A stretch of 64,000 bases of DNA from Hyphomicrobiaceae bacterium. GTDB taxonomy: Bacteria > Pseudomonadota > Alphaproteobacteria > Rhizobiales > Hyphomicrobiaceae. Below are positions 38,035 through 47,985 of this stretch, in pieces (within the stretch, counting starts at the first letter, position 1; each line of letters opens with the position of its first letter). Below the pieces are notes generated by a model. It was not told where the DNA came from. It saw only the letters and a program-made list of their open reading frames with translations, and did not search any database. The stretch spans positions 464,387 through 528,386 of the forward strand of contig JALHOW010000004.1 of the NCBI GenBank assembly GCA_022842785.1, given 5' to 3'. Both the position numbers and the translations under genes were made by a program.

Positions 38035-39837
38035 CTACCGCCTCCCGAACAGCCGCTCGATGTCCGCACGCGAGAGCTGAACATACGTCGGACGGCCGTG
38101 ATTGCACTGGCCGGCGCGTGGCGTCGCTTCCATCTCGCGCAGAAGCGCATTCATCTCGGGACCTGTAAGCCGGCGACCGGCGCGAACGCTGCCGTGGCAC
38201 GCGATCGTTCCCAGAATCGCATCGAGGCGCGCTTCCAGAAGGCCGGTCGTACCTTCAGTCAGCATTTCGCGGGCGAGGTCCCTCACGAGGGCCGCCACAT
38301 CGCATTGGCCGAGCAAAGCCGGTGTTTCTCGCACGAGAATGGCGGCTCCGAACGGCTCCAAGGCGAGGCCAAGCTCGGCGAGCTGATCGGCGGCCTCGGC
38401 GAGCGCGGCAACTTCGTCGCTATCGAGATCGACGATTTCGGGAATGAGGAGGCCTTGGCGCTTCACACCGCCGTTCGCGAGCGACGCCTTGATGCGTTCG
38501 AGCACGAGGCGTTCATGCGCCGCATGCTGGTCGACGATGACGATGCCTGCAGTCGTCTCAGCGACGATGTACGTGCCGTGAAGCTGCGCGCGGGCGGCGC
38601 CCAGCGGGTGATCTTCGGTCTCGGCTTCATAGGCTGCTATGGGCGGCGCGGCCTCGTGCGCCACTTCCACACCCGGCTCGATTGCCAGGCCCGCCAGCGG
38701 CGCCTGCATGGCCTCGCCGAAACCACCCGAATAGCTCGGTCGCTGCGATGGCGGCGGCGCCCACGACGACGGCGCCGGCGTCTCGTTGCGCCGTGCCAGC
38801 ACGTCGAGCATCCGCGCGCCGCCTTCCGCGCTGGCGCGATGGCCGGCACGTTCCAGCACCTCGCGAATGCCGCCGACGAGCAGCGAGCGCACCGCACCGG
38901 AATCGCGGAAACGCACCTCTGTCTTCGCCGGATGCACGTTCACATCGACATGGCGCGCATCGAGCTCGACAAAGAGTGCCACGAGCGGATGACGCCCCTT
39001 CGGCACCATATCGCCGTACGCACCACGCAGCGCGCCGAGCAGGAGTCGATCGCGCACGGGGCGGCCATTCACGAACAGGAACTGCAGGCTCGCATCCGGC
39101 CGATTCAGCGTCGGCAAGCCAACGAAGCCGTGAAGCCGCACAGCTTCGCGCGTGCCATCGAGCGCCAGCGCATCGGCCATGAATTCGCGGCCCATGATGC
39201 GGCCGAGGCGCGCGAGCAGACCTTCCGGACCGGGGCCACAAGCTGGGAGGCGCAAACCCGTGCGCTCGCCCGTCGTCATCGAGAAGCCGATCTCGGGATG
39301 GGCCATGGCGAGGCGCTTGACCACCTCGGACGTAGCGAGGTTCTCCGCACGCTCGGACTTCATGAACTTCAGGCGCGCAGGCGTGGCCGAGAAAAGATCG
39401 CGCACTTCGATGATCGTGCCCGGGTTGAGCGCCGCGGGCCGCACCTCGCCCTTGCGTCCGCGATCCACGACGATGGCGATGCCATAATCGGCCGCCGACT
39501 GGCGCGTGCGGATTTCGAGTTGAGCAATCGAGCCGATCGAGGGTAGTGCCTCGCCGCGAAAGCCCAGAGTCGTGATGTTGAACAGATCCTCGTCGCGGAG
39601 CTTCGAGGTCGCATGGCGCTCGACAGCCAGCGAGAGGTCGCGCGCGTCCATGCCCGAGCCGTCATCCGTGACGCGGATGAGAGAGAGGCCGCTCCCTGAC
39701 GTGACGATCTCGATTTCGCGCGCGCCGGCGTCGATGGCGTTCTCGACGAGTTCCTTGACGACGCTCGCCGGCCGCTCGACGACCTCGCCGGCCGCGATCC
39801 GATTGATCGTCTCGGGTGTGAGCTGACGCACGGCCAT
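38035..39837 (-). CDS. mutL: DNA mismatch repair protein MutL
   Basis: 'IAAGEVVERPASVVKELVENAIDAGA', 'TTLGFRGEALPSI', C-term 'ACHGSVRAGRRLTGPEMNALLREMEATPRAGQCNHGRPTYVQL'. Confidence 0.97.
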   Translation of the reverse strand: MAVRQLTPETINRIAAGEVVERPASVVKELVENAIDAGAREIEIVTSGSGLSLIRVTDDGSGMDARDLSLAVERHATSKLRDEDLFNITTLGFRGEALPSIGSIAQLEIRTRQSAADYGIAIVVDRGRKGEVRPAALNPGTIIEVRDLFSATPARLKFMKSERAENLATSEVVKRLAMAHPEIGFSMTTGERTGLRLPACGPGPEGLLARLGRIMGREFMADALALDGTREAVRLHGFVGLPTLNRPDASLQFLFVNGRPVRDRLLLGALRGAYGDMVPKGRHPLVALFVELDARHVDVNVHPAKTEVRFRDSGAVRSLLVGGIREVLERAGHRASAEGGARMLDVLARRNETPAPSSWAPPPSQRPSYSGGFGEAMQAPLAGLAIEPGVEVAHEAAPPIAAYEAETEDHPLGAARAQLHGTYIVAETTAGIVIVDQHAAHERLVLERIKASLANGGVKRQGLLIPEIVDLDSDEVAALAEAADQLAELGLALEPFGAAILVRETPALLGQCDVAALVRDLAREMLTEGTTGLLEARLDAILGTIACHGSVRAGRRLTGPEMNALLREMEATPRAGQCNHGRPTYVQLSRADIERLFGRR

Positions 39838-39885
39838 GAGTGGCGCTTTCCCCGTCGCGTCGCGCGGGCGCCGGCCGTTATGCCC

Positions 39886-41268
39886 CTACCTGGACAGCCG
39901 CTCGCGCGTGAGCACCTTGGCGAGTTCGACGGCTGGCTGGTCGAAGGGATCGAGGTCCATGAGCCAGCCGGCGAGAATCGTTTCGAGCATGATGTGCATC
40001 ATCAAGCCGCCGAGGCTTACCGCGTCAAGTCGCTCGATGTCGATTGTCCGCACCGGCCTGCCGGCGCGGTTGAGCGCCTCCGGCACGGCCTGGGCCTGGG
40101 CCGCCACAAGCTCGCTCACCGAGCGCCCCGCCATCACGTCGAGGCCTGCCAATTTCGCGAGCGCGGGGTCGATCACCGGCCCTGATTCGGCATTCTTCAC
40201 ACGCAGCACGGTCAGCGCGTGCTCGCGCGGGCCGTCCATGAAGAGTTGGAGCTGGCTGTGATGATCGAGCGGGCCGAGGCAGCCGAGCGGCGTCGTGCCC
40301 TGGCCGCCCTTGCCGAGACTTTCGGCCCAAAGCTGCACGTACCAAGCCCCGAACCGCTGCAGGCGATCGGCATAGGACATGAAGGCCATGACCTTGATGC
40401 CCTTCTCGCGCGCAAGGGCGACTGCAAGCGCAGCGCCAATGGCAGGAGCAGAGGCGGACGGATGCGCGGCCGTGAGCGCCTGCTGAAGGACAGCGTCGGC
40501 GCCAGCGCGCAAGGCACGCGGATCGAGGCCACGGGCCATGGCCGGAATGAGACCGACGACCGTCAGGGCGGAATAGCGCCCACCGATCGCTGTCGGATGA
40601 TCGAGGATGGGGATACCGCGGCTCGATAGCAGATCGCGCAGTCCATTGCGCACGCCGGGACGGGCCGGCTCGGTAACGCCGAGAAACAGTTCGGATGAGC
40701 GATGCCCCAGACCGGCCGCATCGACAGCCTGGAAGGCAGCGAGCGCCTGCACGAGCGTCTCCGACGTGCCGCCTGACTTCGAGGTGATCACGAAGCGGGT
40801 GGCTGCGAGGTCAATGCCCTTGAAGGCGAGCGCCAACGTCGAGGCATCGAGGTTGTCGTAGAAGCGCGTGCGCGGGCGATTGCGCTGCTCGGCATCGGCC
40901 GCGCCCGGGATGTTCCACCCCGCGAGCTGGGCGAGTGCCTGACCGCCGAGACTGGAGCCGCCAATGCCGAGGAACACGATCATCTTGGCGCCGGCCGAAA
41001 GCTTCTTCAGCGCGGCTTCGGCGGCGATGATGTCAGCTTCTTCTCGTGGCAGGCGCAGCAGCGGCAGACTGCCGTCAGCATATGCAGCTTTGAGCTTCGC
41101 GAGCGGTGCGGAGGTCTTGTCGAGCCAGCTTGCGAGCGTCGCGCGATCGAGCCCATGCGCACCGATGCGCCCATCGAGACAACCGGCGATGTTTTGATGA
41201 TAGAGCCGTTGAGCAGAAGCCGAGCCCGATGCAGCACCGGATACATCCAGCTCGACGGGATCGGTCAT
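39886..41268 (-). CDS. pgi: Glucose-6-phosphate isomerase
   Basis: 'MIVFLGIGGSSLGGQAL', 'RFVITSKSGGTSETLVQ', 'GKGGQGTTPLGCLGPLDHHSQLQLFMDGP'; start at MTDPVELDV. Confidence 0.92.
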   Translation of the reverse strand: MTDPVELDVSGAASGSASAQRLYHQNIAGCLDGRIGAHGLDRATLASWLDKTSAPLAKLKAAYADGSLPLLRLPREEADIIAAEAALKKLSAGAKMIVFLGIGGSSLGGQALAQLAGWNIPGAADAEQRNRPRTRFYDNLDASTLALAFKGIDLAATRFVITSKSGGTSETLVQALAAFQAVDAAGLGHRSSELFLGVTEPARPGVRNGLRDLLSSRGIPILDHPTAIGGRYSALTVVGLIPAMARGLDPRALRAGADAVLQQALTAAHPSASAPAIGAALAVALAREKGIKVMAFMSYADRLQRFGAWYVQLWAESLGKGGQGTTPLGCLGPLDHHSQLQLFMDGPREHALTVLRVKNAESGPVIDPALAKLAGLDVMAGRSVSELVAAQAQAVPEALNRAGRPVRTIDIERLDAVSLGGLMMHIMLETILAGWLMDLDPFDQPAVELAKVLTRERLSR

Positions 41269-41402
41269 CAGCTCAACTCCCTCGCAATCGGCCCCTAACA
41301 TGCCAATCGAGAAGCCGGTGCCTTGCGGCACAGCAGCTTCTCGAAGTTGGCATCAAAATACGTAGCGCCTTCGACACCCATCAGGTTCCGAAGACGCAGC
41401 TC

Positions 41403-42773
41403 TTACTGCTTCACCAATCCCTGCGGCTTGCCGACAACCGTAACGATCAGCTCGTCGGCCTTCAACAGCCGCGACGCGACGCGCTTCACGTCTTGGAGTG
41501 TCACCGCATTGACCAGCGCATTGCGCTTGTCGATGTAGTCGATGCCATAGCCCTCGAAGAGGAAGCCGAGAAGCTGATTGGCGATCTTGGCATTGGTATC
41601 GAAGCGCAGCGCGAACGACCCGGTGAGATAATCCTTGGCGTTCTGCAGCTCCTCGGGTGTCGGACCATCCTCCGCCATGCGCCGCAGCTCACCGCGGATC
41701 ACGTCGAGCGAACGACCAACCTCCTCGTTCTTCGTCGCGACGCCACCGGCGAAGATCGACGCGCGGCGATAGGGCTGCAGATAGCTGTAGACCGAGTAGG
41801 CGAGGCCGCGCTTCTCGCGCACCTCCTCTGTGAGGCGCGAAGCGAAGCCACCACCGCCCAGTATCTGGTTCAGGACGAACGCCGCCATGAAGTCATCGTC
41901 CTCGCGCGCAATACCCGGCGCACCGAACTGCACGACCGACTGTGGCACGTCCATATGGACGACCTGCACGCGCTCCTTGGCCTCGGGGACAGTCGCAGCA
42001 ACCGGCGTGAGATCCGCCTTGGCCGGCAGATCACCGAAGACGCGATCGATGAGCGCGCCGAGCTGCTCGGCATTGATGTCGCCGACCGCGACCACCTTCA
42101 GATTGTCGCGCGCGAAGTTGCGCTTGCGGAAGGCCTCGAGATCATCGCGCGTGATCTTGGCGATGCTCTCGGGCGTACCGTCGGACGGAAGGCCATAGGG
42201 GTGCCCCGGAAATGCCTGCGCACTCCAGGCCGCGCCCGCAACGCGGTTCGGGTTCTTGGCCGCGAAGGCGAGGCCGGAGAGGAGCTGCTTGCGCACACGC
42301 TCCACCGCATCGGCGTCGAAGCGCGGCTGGTTCATGGCAAGGCGCAGCATCTCGATGGACGGATCGCGATTGGCAGTCAGCGTCTCGAAGCTGCCGTAGA
42401 ACCCGTCACGCGCGTCCTCGAAGCTCATGCGGAAGGCGAGTTCCTCCATGCGCTCCTGGAATTTGTGAGAATCGAGATCGCCCGCCCCCTCGTCCATCAT
42501 CGACGAGAGGAAATTGGCGACGCCTTCCTTGCCGGGAGGGTTCTGCGAGCTGCCGCCCTCGAAGACGAAGCGCAGCGCGATGAGCGGCACGGCGTGCTCC
42601 TGCACGAGCCAGGCATCGATGCCACCGGGGGTTTTGATCTGCTGAATCTTCATGGCGTGGGCCTTGGCACTGAGGACGGGCGCCGCGAGGCAGAGCAGCA
42701 TGGCTGAAGCGACGACAGGAAGACGTGCGGGGCGGACAAAGAGCCTTCCACGAAGGGGTGCTGAACTGGACAT
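41403..42773 (-). CDS. M16-family peptidase-like protein, degenerate metal site
   Basis: M16 fold 'GVANFLSSMMDEGAGDLDSHKFQERMEEL' with HxxEH absent; C-term 'LTEEVREKRGLAYSVYSYL'. Confidence 0.9.
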   Translation of the reverse strand: MSSSAPLRGRLFVRPARLPVVASAMLLCLAAPVLSAKAHAMKIQQIKTPGGIDAWLVQEHAVPLIALRFVFEGGSSQNPPGKEGVANFLSSMMDEGAGDLDSHKFQERMEELAFRMSFEDARDGFYGSFETLTANRDPSIEMLRLAMNQPRFDADAVERVRKQLLSGLAFAAKNPNRVAGAAWSAQAFPGHPYGLPSDGTPESIAKITRDDLEAFRKRNFARDNLKVVAVGDINAEQLGALIDRVFGDLPAKADLTPVAATVPEAKERVQVVHMDVPQSVVQFGAPGIAREDDDFMAAFVLNQILGGGGFASRLTEEVREKRGLAYSVYSYLQPYRRASIFAGGVATKNEEVGRSLDVIRGELRRMAEDGPTPEELQNAKDYLTGSFALRFDTNAKIANQLLGFLFEGYGIDYIDKRNALVNAVTLQDVKRVASRLLKADELIVTVVGKPQGLVKQ

Positions 42774-42882
42774 GATACGGAGCCTCGCTGTGTCGACGCG
42801 TTGAAACTTGATCGTTCGGCGCGGAAACGCCGGGTAGTTCGTGTACCTGCGGACCTCACCTCATCCTTTCGGTTCAAATCCA

Positions 42883-44265
42883 TCAGGAGCGCGAGCCGGG
42901 CGGCTGGTCGGGCGCCTCGGGCAGTAGAACGCCGCTGACCGAGCGGAGAATATCGAGGTGGCGAATGGCCGCCTTCGCCTGATCCGCGGTGATCTTCGAA
43001 AGCCGCTCCGGCCACTCCTCGACATCCTTGATGGTCGCGCCGACGGTCAGGGCCCAGCCATAGCGGCGCGCAAGCGATGCCTGGTTGTCGCTCTGATAGA
43101 TGTACTCGGCGAGATAGGACTTCTTCGCCCGATCAAGCTCCGCTTCGGTGATGCCGTTAGCGGCCACATCGGCGATCACGCCATCAATGAGCTGCTCGAT
43201 CTTCTCGAAGGGGACGCCGTCATTCGGCACGGCGAAGAAGGCGATCTTGCCGCTGTCGCGCGCCGTACCCGAGTACCAGCCGCCAGCGCTGGAGGCGACC
43301 TTCTCCTCGACGACGAGCTTCCTGTAGATGCGGCTCGTCGGGCCGGAGGCCAGAACTTTCACCAGAAGATCGAGGGCCTCGGCCTCACCGGGAGCGGCCT
43401 TGGTGTAGGCGGGCGCGATGTAGTGGCGATGCCAGGTGCGACGGCCGGCGCGCGGATCCTTGAGCTCGATGCGCCGCTGGGCGCGGTGCGGCGGCTCGCC
43501 GGGGCGCTCTTTCATCATCACATTGGGATTGCGCGGTATGGTGCCGTAGGTCGCCTCGGCGAGCTTGCGCACTTCTTCGGGCGTCACGTCGCCTGTCACG
43601 ACGAGGATGGCGTTGTTGGGCGCGTAGAAGCGCTTGTAGAAATTGAGCGCATCGTCACGCGAGAGCTTGGCGATCTCGTGCTCCCAGCCGATCACCGGAA
43701 TGCGATAGGGGTGCGCGAGATAGAGGGCCGCACCCATCTGCTCGTCGAGGATGGAACTCGGGTTGTTCTCGACCCGGCTGCGGCGCTCCTCGAGGATGAC
43801 GTCGCGCTCGGTCAACACCTCCTTCTCGTCGAGCCTGAGGTTGACCATGCGGTCAGCCTCCATCTCCATCACCTTGGGCAGGCGATCCTTGGAGACGCGC
43901 TGGAAGTAGGCGGTGATGTCCTGCGCCGTGAAGGCGTTATCCTGGCCGCCGAGGCGCGAGACGATCTTGGAGAACTCGCCCGTCCCGATCTTCTCGGTAG
44001 CCTTGAACATCAAGTGCTCGAGGAAGTGGGCGATGCCCGAGGTGCCCGGGGGCTCGTCGGCAGCGCCGACCCGGTACCAGATCATATGCGTGACGACGGG
44101 CGCACGATTGTCCGGGACAACGACCACCTGCAAGCCATTCGGCAGAATGAACTCGGTGGCGCGCGGCCCGGTCTGCGCAAGCGATGTAACGGGAGCGAGT
44201 GAGAGCATGAGCAATCCGATGATCAGATGGTGAACATGGACAAGGGCTCGCGTGAGCATGGTCAC
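42883..44265 (-). CDS. M16-family zinc peptidase
   Basis: Active-site 'GIAHFLEHLMFKATEKIGTGEFSK' (HxxEH). Confidence 0.94.
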   Translation of the reverse strand: MTMLTRALVHVHHLIIGLLMLSLAPVTSLAQTGPRATEFILPNGLQVVVVPDNRAPVVTHMIWYRVGAADEPPGTSGIAHFLEHLMFKATEKIGTGEFSKIVSRLGGQDNAFTAQDITAYFQRVSKDRLPKVMEMEADRMVNLRLDEKEVLTERDVILEERRSRVENNPSSILDEQMGAALYLAHPYRIPVIGWEHEIAKLSRDDALNFYKRFYAPNNAILVVTGDVTPEEVRKLAEATYGTIPRNPNVMMKERPGEPPHRAQRRIELKDPRAGRRTWHRHYIAPAYTKAAPGEAEALDLLVKVLASGPTSRIYRKLVVEEKVASSAGGWYSGTARDSGKIAFFAVPNDGVPFEKIEQLIDGVIADVAANGITEAELDRAKKSYLAEYIYQSDNQASLARRYGWALTVGATIKDVEEWPERLSKITADQAKAAIRHLDILRSVSGVLLPEAPDQPPGSRS

Positions 44266-44719
44266 TAATTCCTACGCACAGGGATGCGGCAAGCCGCACC
44301 ACATTCCACACACCGCACCCCAGACGGTCCCGAGGCCACGACCTCGAGCTTTGTTCGACCGGGCGACCTGCTGCGCCGCCACTCTACAGTGTCCGGCACG
44401 CGCGAAGGCAGTTAACCTCCGATCGTGTCCGGGATCCGGCACTGGGCTCTGCACTTCGAGTGAATTCGAGCAGGGCATTGCAGCGCAGGCGTGGCGGGAT
44501 CACCACATTTTTCGCACGACTTTGTGATCGAGTTGCACCGCAAACAATGCAGCGTTAAACGACCATTGATTTCATTGGATTTTTACGCGCCGATGCGCGA
44601 CCAGCGTTCAGAGACTAGAGTGGCATAGCCACCACATCTCCCGGCCAGCGGCCCGAACTTCGGGCGTCGGGGCCGCCAAGTCAAATGACAACATTTTCAT
44701 GTTCGAGCAGGGTGTGCGC

Positions 44720-46618
44720 CTAGGACGCACCTGCTTCGGCCGCCTCCAAGGCCGCCGAGGCGGCGAGCCATGCCTCCTCCGCCGCCGCCATCTGCCGGGT
44801 CACGTCGGCGCGGGCAATCGAGAGCTTCTGGGCTTTGCCGGCGTCTTCATATGCGCGCGGGTCCGCGAGTGCCGCGTCGATCTCCTCGCGTTTCGCCGTG
44901 AGCCGCTCGATCTCTTTCTCGGCTGACTGCACGACCCGCCGCAGTGGCGCCGTCTCGGCGCGGCGTGCGGCAGCCTCGCGGCGCTGATCGACGCGCGCGA
45001 CCTTCGGCGTGTCGGGCGCCGCGCCGTCCCGCTGCACGCGTGCACGCTGACCGCGATCGGCAAGCAGCTCGGCGCGATAGCCATCAAGATCACCGTCGAA
45101 CGAACGGACGGTGCCGCCTTTCACGAGCCAGAGGCGATCGACGCAGGCCTCGATGAGATGGCGGTCGTGACTGATGAGAATGACGGCACCAGGGAAATCA
45201 TTGAGCGCCTGGATGAGCGCCTCGCGGCTGTCGACATCGAGGTGGTTCGTCGGTTCGTCCAGAATGAGCAGATGCGGCGCGTGGAATGCGGTGAGCGCCA
45301 GCAGCAGGCGCGCCTTCTCGCCACCGGAGAGCTTGGCAGCCTTGGTATCGGCCTTGTCGTGCGAGAAGCCCCAAGAACCGAGACGCGTACGCTTCTGCGC
45401 CTCGGTCGCATCCGGCATGAGGGCCGCGATCTGATCGTAGGGCGACCAGCTAGGATTGAGGTCGTCGAGCTGGTGCTGGGCGAAGTAGCCGACGTTCACG
45501 CGCTGCGCGCCGAGCACCCGTCCGCCCATCGGCTCGAGCCGTCCCGCCAGCAGCTTGGCGAATGTGCTCTTGCCATTGCCGTTCTGGCCGAGCAGCGCAA
45601 TGCGATCGTCCTGATCCACATTGAGATTGAGGCGCGTCAGTATCGGCGCGTCCGCCTCATAGCCGACGGCGGCATCCTCGATCTTGAGCAGGGGGCTCGC
45701 CAGCAGCTTCTGCGGCGCCGGCAGGCGGATCGGCACCACGCTCTCATCGACCTGCGCCGCAATGGGCTTCATGCGGGCCAGCGCCTTGATGCGGCTCTGC
45801 GCCTGCGTCGCCTTGGAGGCCTTCGCCTTGAAGCGGATGATGAACGCCTCGATGCGCGCGCGCTCCTCATCCTGGCGCCTGGCGAGCTTCGTTTCGAGGC
45901 GCTGCTTCTCGCGGCGCGCCTCCTCGAAATCGTCATAGCCGCCGGCGTAGAGCGTGAGCTTGCCGCGATCGAGGTGGAGGATGTGGTTGACCGCGCGATT
46001 GAGCAGATCGCGGTCGTGGCTGATGATCACGACCGTGTGCGGGTACGCTCGCAGATAGGTCTCGAGCCAGAGCGTACCTTCGAGATCGAGGTAGTTCGTC
46101 GGCTCGTCGAGCAGGAGAATGTCCGGCTCCAGAAAGAGGATCGCGGCGAGCGCCACGCGCATCCGCCAGCCACCCGAGAATTCACGGCAGGCGCGCGCCT
46201 GGGCTTCCTCGTCGAAGCCGAGGCCAGCGAGGATCTGTGCGGCGCGCGAGGGGGCCGAATGGGCATCGATATCCCCGAGCCGCTCGTGGATGGCGGCAAT
46301 GCGGTGCGGATCGCTGGCCGTCTCGGCCTCGGCGAGAAGCGACGCACGTTCCAGATCCTGGGAGAGCACCCACTCGACGAGTGTCTCCGTCCCACCCGGC
46401 GCCTCCTGCGCGACATGGCCGACTTTCAACCCGCGCTGGATCGTGATCGAGCCATCGTCCGGCGCGAGATCGCCGATGATGAGCTTGAAGAGCGTCGTCT
46501 TGCCGGCACCGTTGCGCCCGACGAGACCAACTTTGTGTCCTGACGGTATCGCGCACGTTGCGCCCGACAGGATCGGCCGCCCTTCAATACGGTAGGTGAG
46601 ATCATTGACGTGGAGCAT
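44720..46618 (-). CDS. ABC-F family ATP-binding protein
   Basis: Two ABC modules 'GLVGRNGAGKTTLFKLI' and 'ALLGQNGNGKSTFAKLLAG', 'LSGGEKARLLLAL', no TM domains. Confidence 0.95.
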   Translation of the reverse strand: MLHVNDLTYRIEGRPILSGATCAIPSGHKVGLVGRNGAGKTTLFKLIIGDLAPDDGSITIQRGLKVGHVAQEAPGGTETLVEWVLSQDLERASLLAEAETASDPHRIAAIHERLGDIDAHSAPSRAAQILAGLGFDEEAQARACREFSGGWRMRVALAAILFLEPDILLLDEPTNYLDLEGTLWLETYLRAYPHTVVIISHDRDLLNRAVNHILHLDRGKLTLYAGGYDDFEEARREKQRLETKLARRQDEERARIEAFIIRFKAKASKATQAQSRIKALARMKPIAAQVDESVVPIRLPAPQKLLASPLLKIEDAAVGYEADAPILTRLNLNVDQDDRIALLGQNGNGKSTFAKLLAGRLEPMGGRVLGAQRVNVGYFAQHQLDDLNPSWSPYDQIAALMPDATEAQKRTRLGSWGFSHDKADTKAAKLSGGEKARLLLALTAFHAPHLLILDEPTNHLDVDSREALIQALNDFPGAVILISHDRHLIEACVDRLWLVKGGTVRSFDGDLDGYRAELLADRGQRARVQRDGAAPDTPKVARVDQRREAAARRAETAPLRRVVQSAEKEIERLTAKREEIDAALADPRAYEDAGKAQKLSIARADVTRQMAAAEEAWLAASAALEAAEAGAS

Positions 46619-46663
46619 GGTCGCGCAGATAGCCCAAGTGAGCCGCTCCTGTCACCCCGGACC

Positions 46664-47329
46664 TCAGGCGAGCTGAGCGCGCAAGGCCGCTGCTGCCGCA
46701 ATAGGCCCAAGAACGAGCGCTCCGAGCGAGATCGCCGCGAGGATCATCAGCGAGGGCCCGGAACCGCCCGGCCCGAGCAGCGAAGCAATGGCACCGATGC
46801 CGAAAATGAGCGTCGGCACATAGAGCGGGAGCACCAGGAGCGCGATCAGCAGGCTGCCGCGCCGACTCCGCAGCGTGAGCGCCGCGCCGATGGTGCCGAT
46901 GAAGCTGATCGCCGGCGTGCCAATGAGCATGGTCAGCATGAGCAGTGGATAGGCCGCGAAATCGAGATTGAGCATGAGACCGAGCACAGGCGCGAGCAGC
47001 GTCAACGGCAGCGCCGTAGAGAGCCAGTGCGCGAGGCCCTTGGCGAGAACGATCATTTCGAGCGGCAAGGATGCCGTCGCCATGACCTCGAGCGAACCAT
47101 CCTCGAGATCCGTCTCGAACAATCGGCCGAGCGTGAGCAGGGCCGAGAGCAGGAGCGCGAGCCAGAGCAGGCCGGGCGCGATCCGCGAGAGCAGCGCCAT
47201 GTCGGGGCCGAGGCCGAGCGGCAGCATGGCGACGACAATGAGATAAAAGCCGAGGGCGGCTCCGAGCGCGCTTCCCTCGCGCACCGAGAGGCGAAGGTCC
47301 CGCGAAAGGAGAGCAAAGAAAGCTCTCAT
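46664..47329 (-). CDS. ccmB: Heme exporter protein CcmB
   Basis: '[43 protein letters not shown]', 'FETDLEDGSLEVMATASLPLEMIVLAKGLAHWL'. Confidence 0.94.
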   Translation of the reverse strand: MRAFFALLSRDLRLSVREGSALGAALGFYLIVVAMLPLGLGPDMALLSRIAPGLLWLALLLSALLTLGRLFETDLEDGSLEVMATASLPLEMIVLAKGLAHWLSTALPLTLLAPVLGLMLNLDFAAYPLLMLTMLIGTPAISFIGTIGAALTLRSRRGSLLIALLVLPLYVPTLIFGIGAIASLLGPGGSGPSLMILAAISLGALVLGPIAAAAALRAQLA

Positions 47330-47985
47330 AGGACCTCGCTGTGGGCATGGACTTCGCCCGGCTCGGGCGCGGCAAGCTCGAGAATGCGCGCATTGCTGAG
47401 GCCGAGCGGCCCATGCGTCGCCGCAATCAACATGCCACCACCATCCAGATGCTGCTGCATGAGGCCGGCAAGCAGCGCCTGCGAGGCGACATCTAGCGCG
47501 GCCGTCGGCTCGTCGAGCAGCCATATAGGCCGCTTCGCGAGCAGCAGGCGCGTCAATCCGAGACGCCGCTTCTGTCCGGCGGAGAGATAGCCGGCCGGCA
47601 CCTCGGCGAGATCCGCGAGATGCAGCATGTCGAATGTGTCGTCGACCGCGCGCACATCGCCATTGAGGAAGCGCACCCAGAACTGCGCGTTCTCACGGAC
47701 CGTCAGGCCGGGCTTCACGCCATTGGCATGGCCCACATAGTGCGCGCATTCGCCGACCAGACTGTCGTCATCGCCCGAACCCTCGAGGCGGATCACCCCA
47801 GCATCGGGTGGAATGAAGCCGGCGAGCGCGCGGAGCAATGTCGTCTTGCCGACACCATTGGGGCCGGTGAGCACCAACGCCTCGCCTGCCTCGACGGCGA
47901 ACGACAGGCCGGCGATCAGCCGCCGCTCACCGCGCGAGAGCGATATGTTGTCGGCCACCAGCCGCATGTCGGGGCCGCCGCTCAA
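47326..47985 (-). CDS. ccmA: Heme ABC exporter ATP-binding protein CcmA
   Basis: '[28 protein letters not shown]', '[32 protein letters not shown]'; overlaps ccmB. Confidence 0.95.
   Translation of the reverse strand: MSGGPDMRLVADNISLSRGERRLIAGLSFAVEAGEALVLTGPNGVGKTTLLRALAGFIPPDAGVIRLEGSGDDDSLVGECAHYVGHANGVKPGLTVRENAQFWVRFLNGDVRAVDDTFDMLHLADLAEVPAGYLSAGQKRRLGLTRLLLAKRPIWLLDEPTAALDVASQALLAGLMQQHLDGGGMLIAATHGPLGLSNARILELAAPEPGEVHAHSEVL

Noticed and set aside
38098-39546. 482-aa plus-strand ORF opposite mutL
   Set aside because: Antisense shadow; mutL reading frame is unambiguous.
42860-42890. 'GGTTCAAATCC' tRNA T-arm-like string
   Set aside because: No acceptor stem, anticodon arm or D-arm could be found around it; lies in the short gap between M16 genes.
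44266-44719. ~450-bp AT-richer intergenic gap before the ABC-F gene
   Set aside because: No ORF, repeat or strong structure convincing enough beyond a short GCCCGAA/TTCGGGC hairpin at 44651-44665.
45158-46543. 461-aa plus-strand ORF opposite the ABC-F gene
   Set aside because: Antisense shadow with no recognisable domain.
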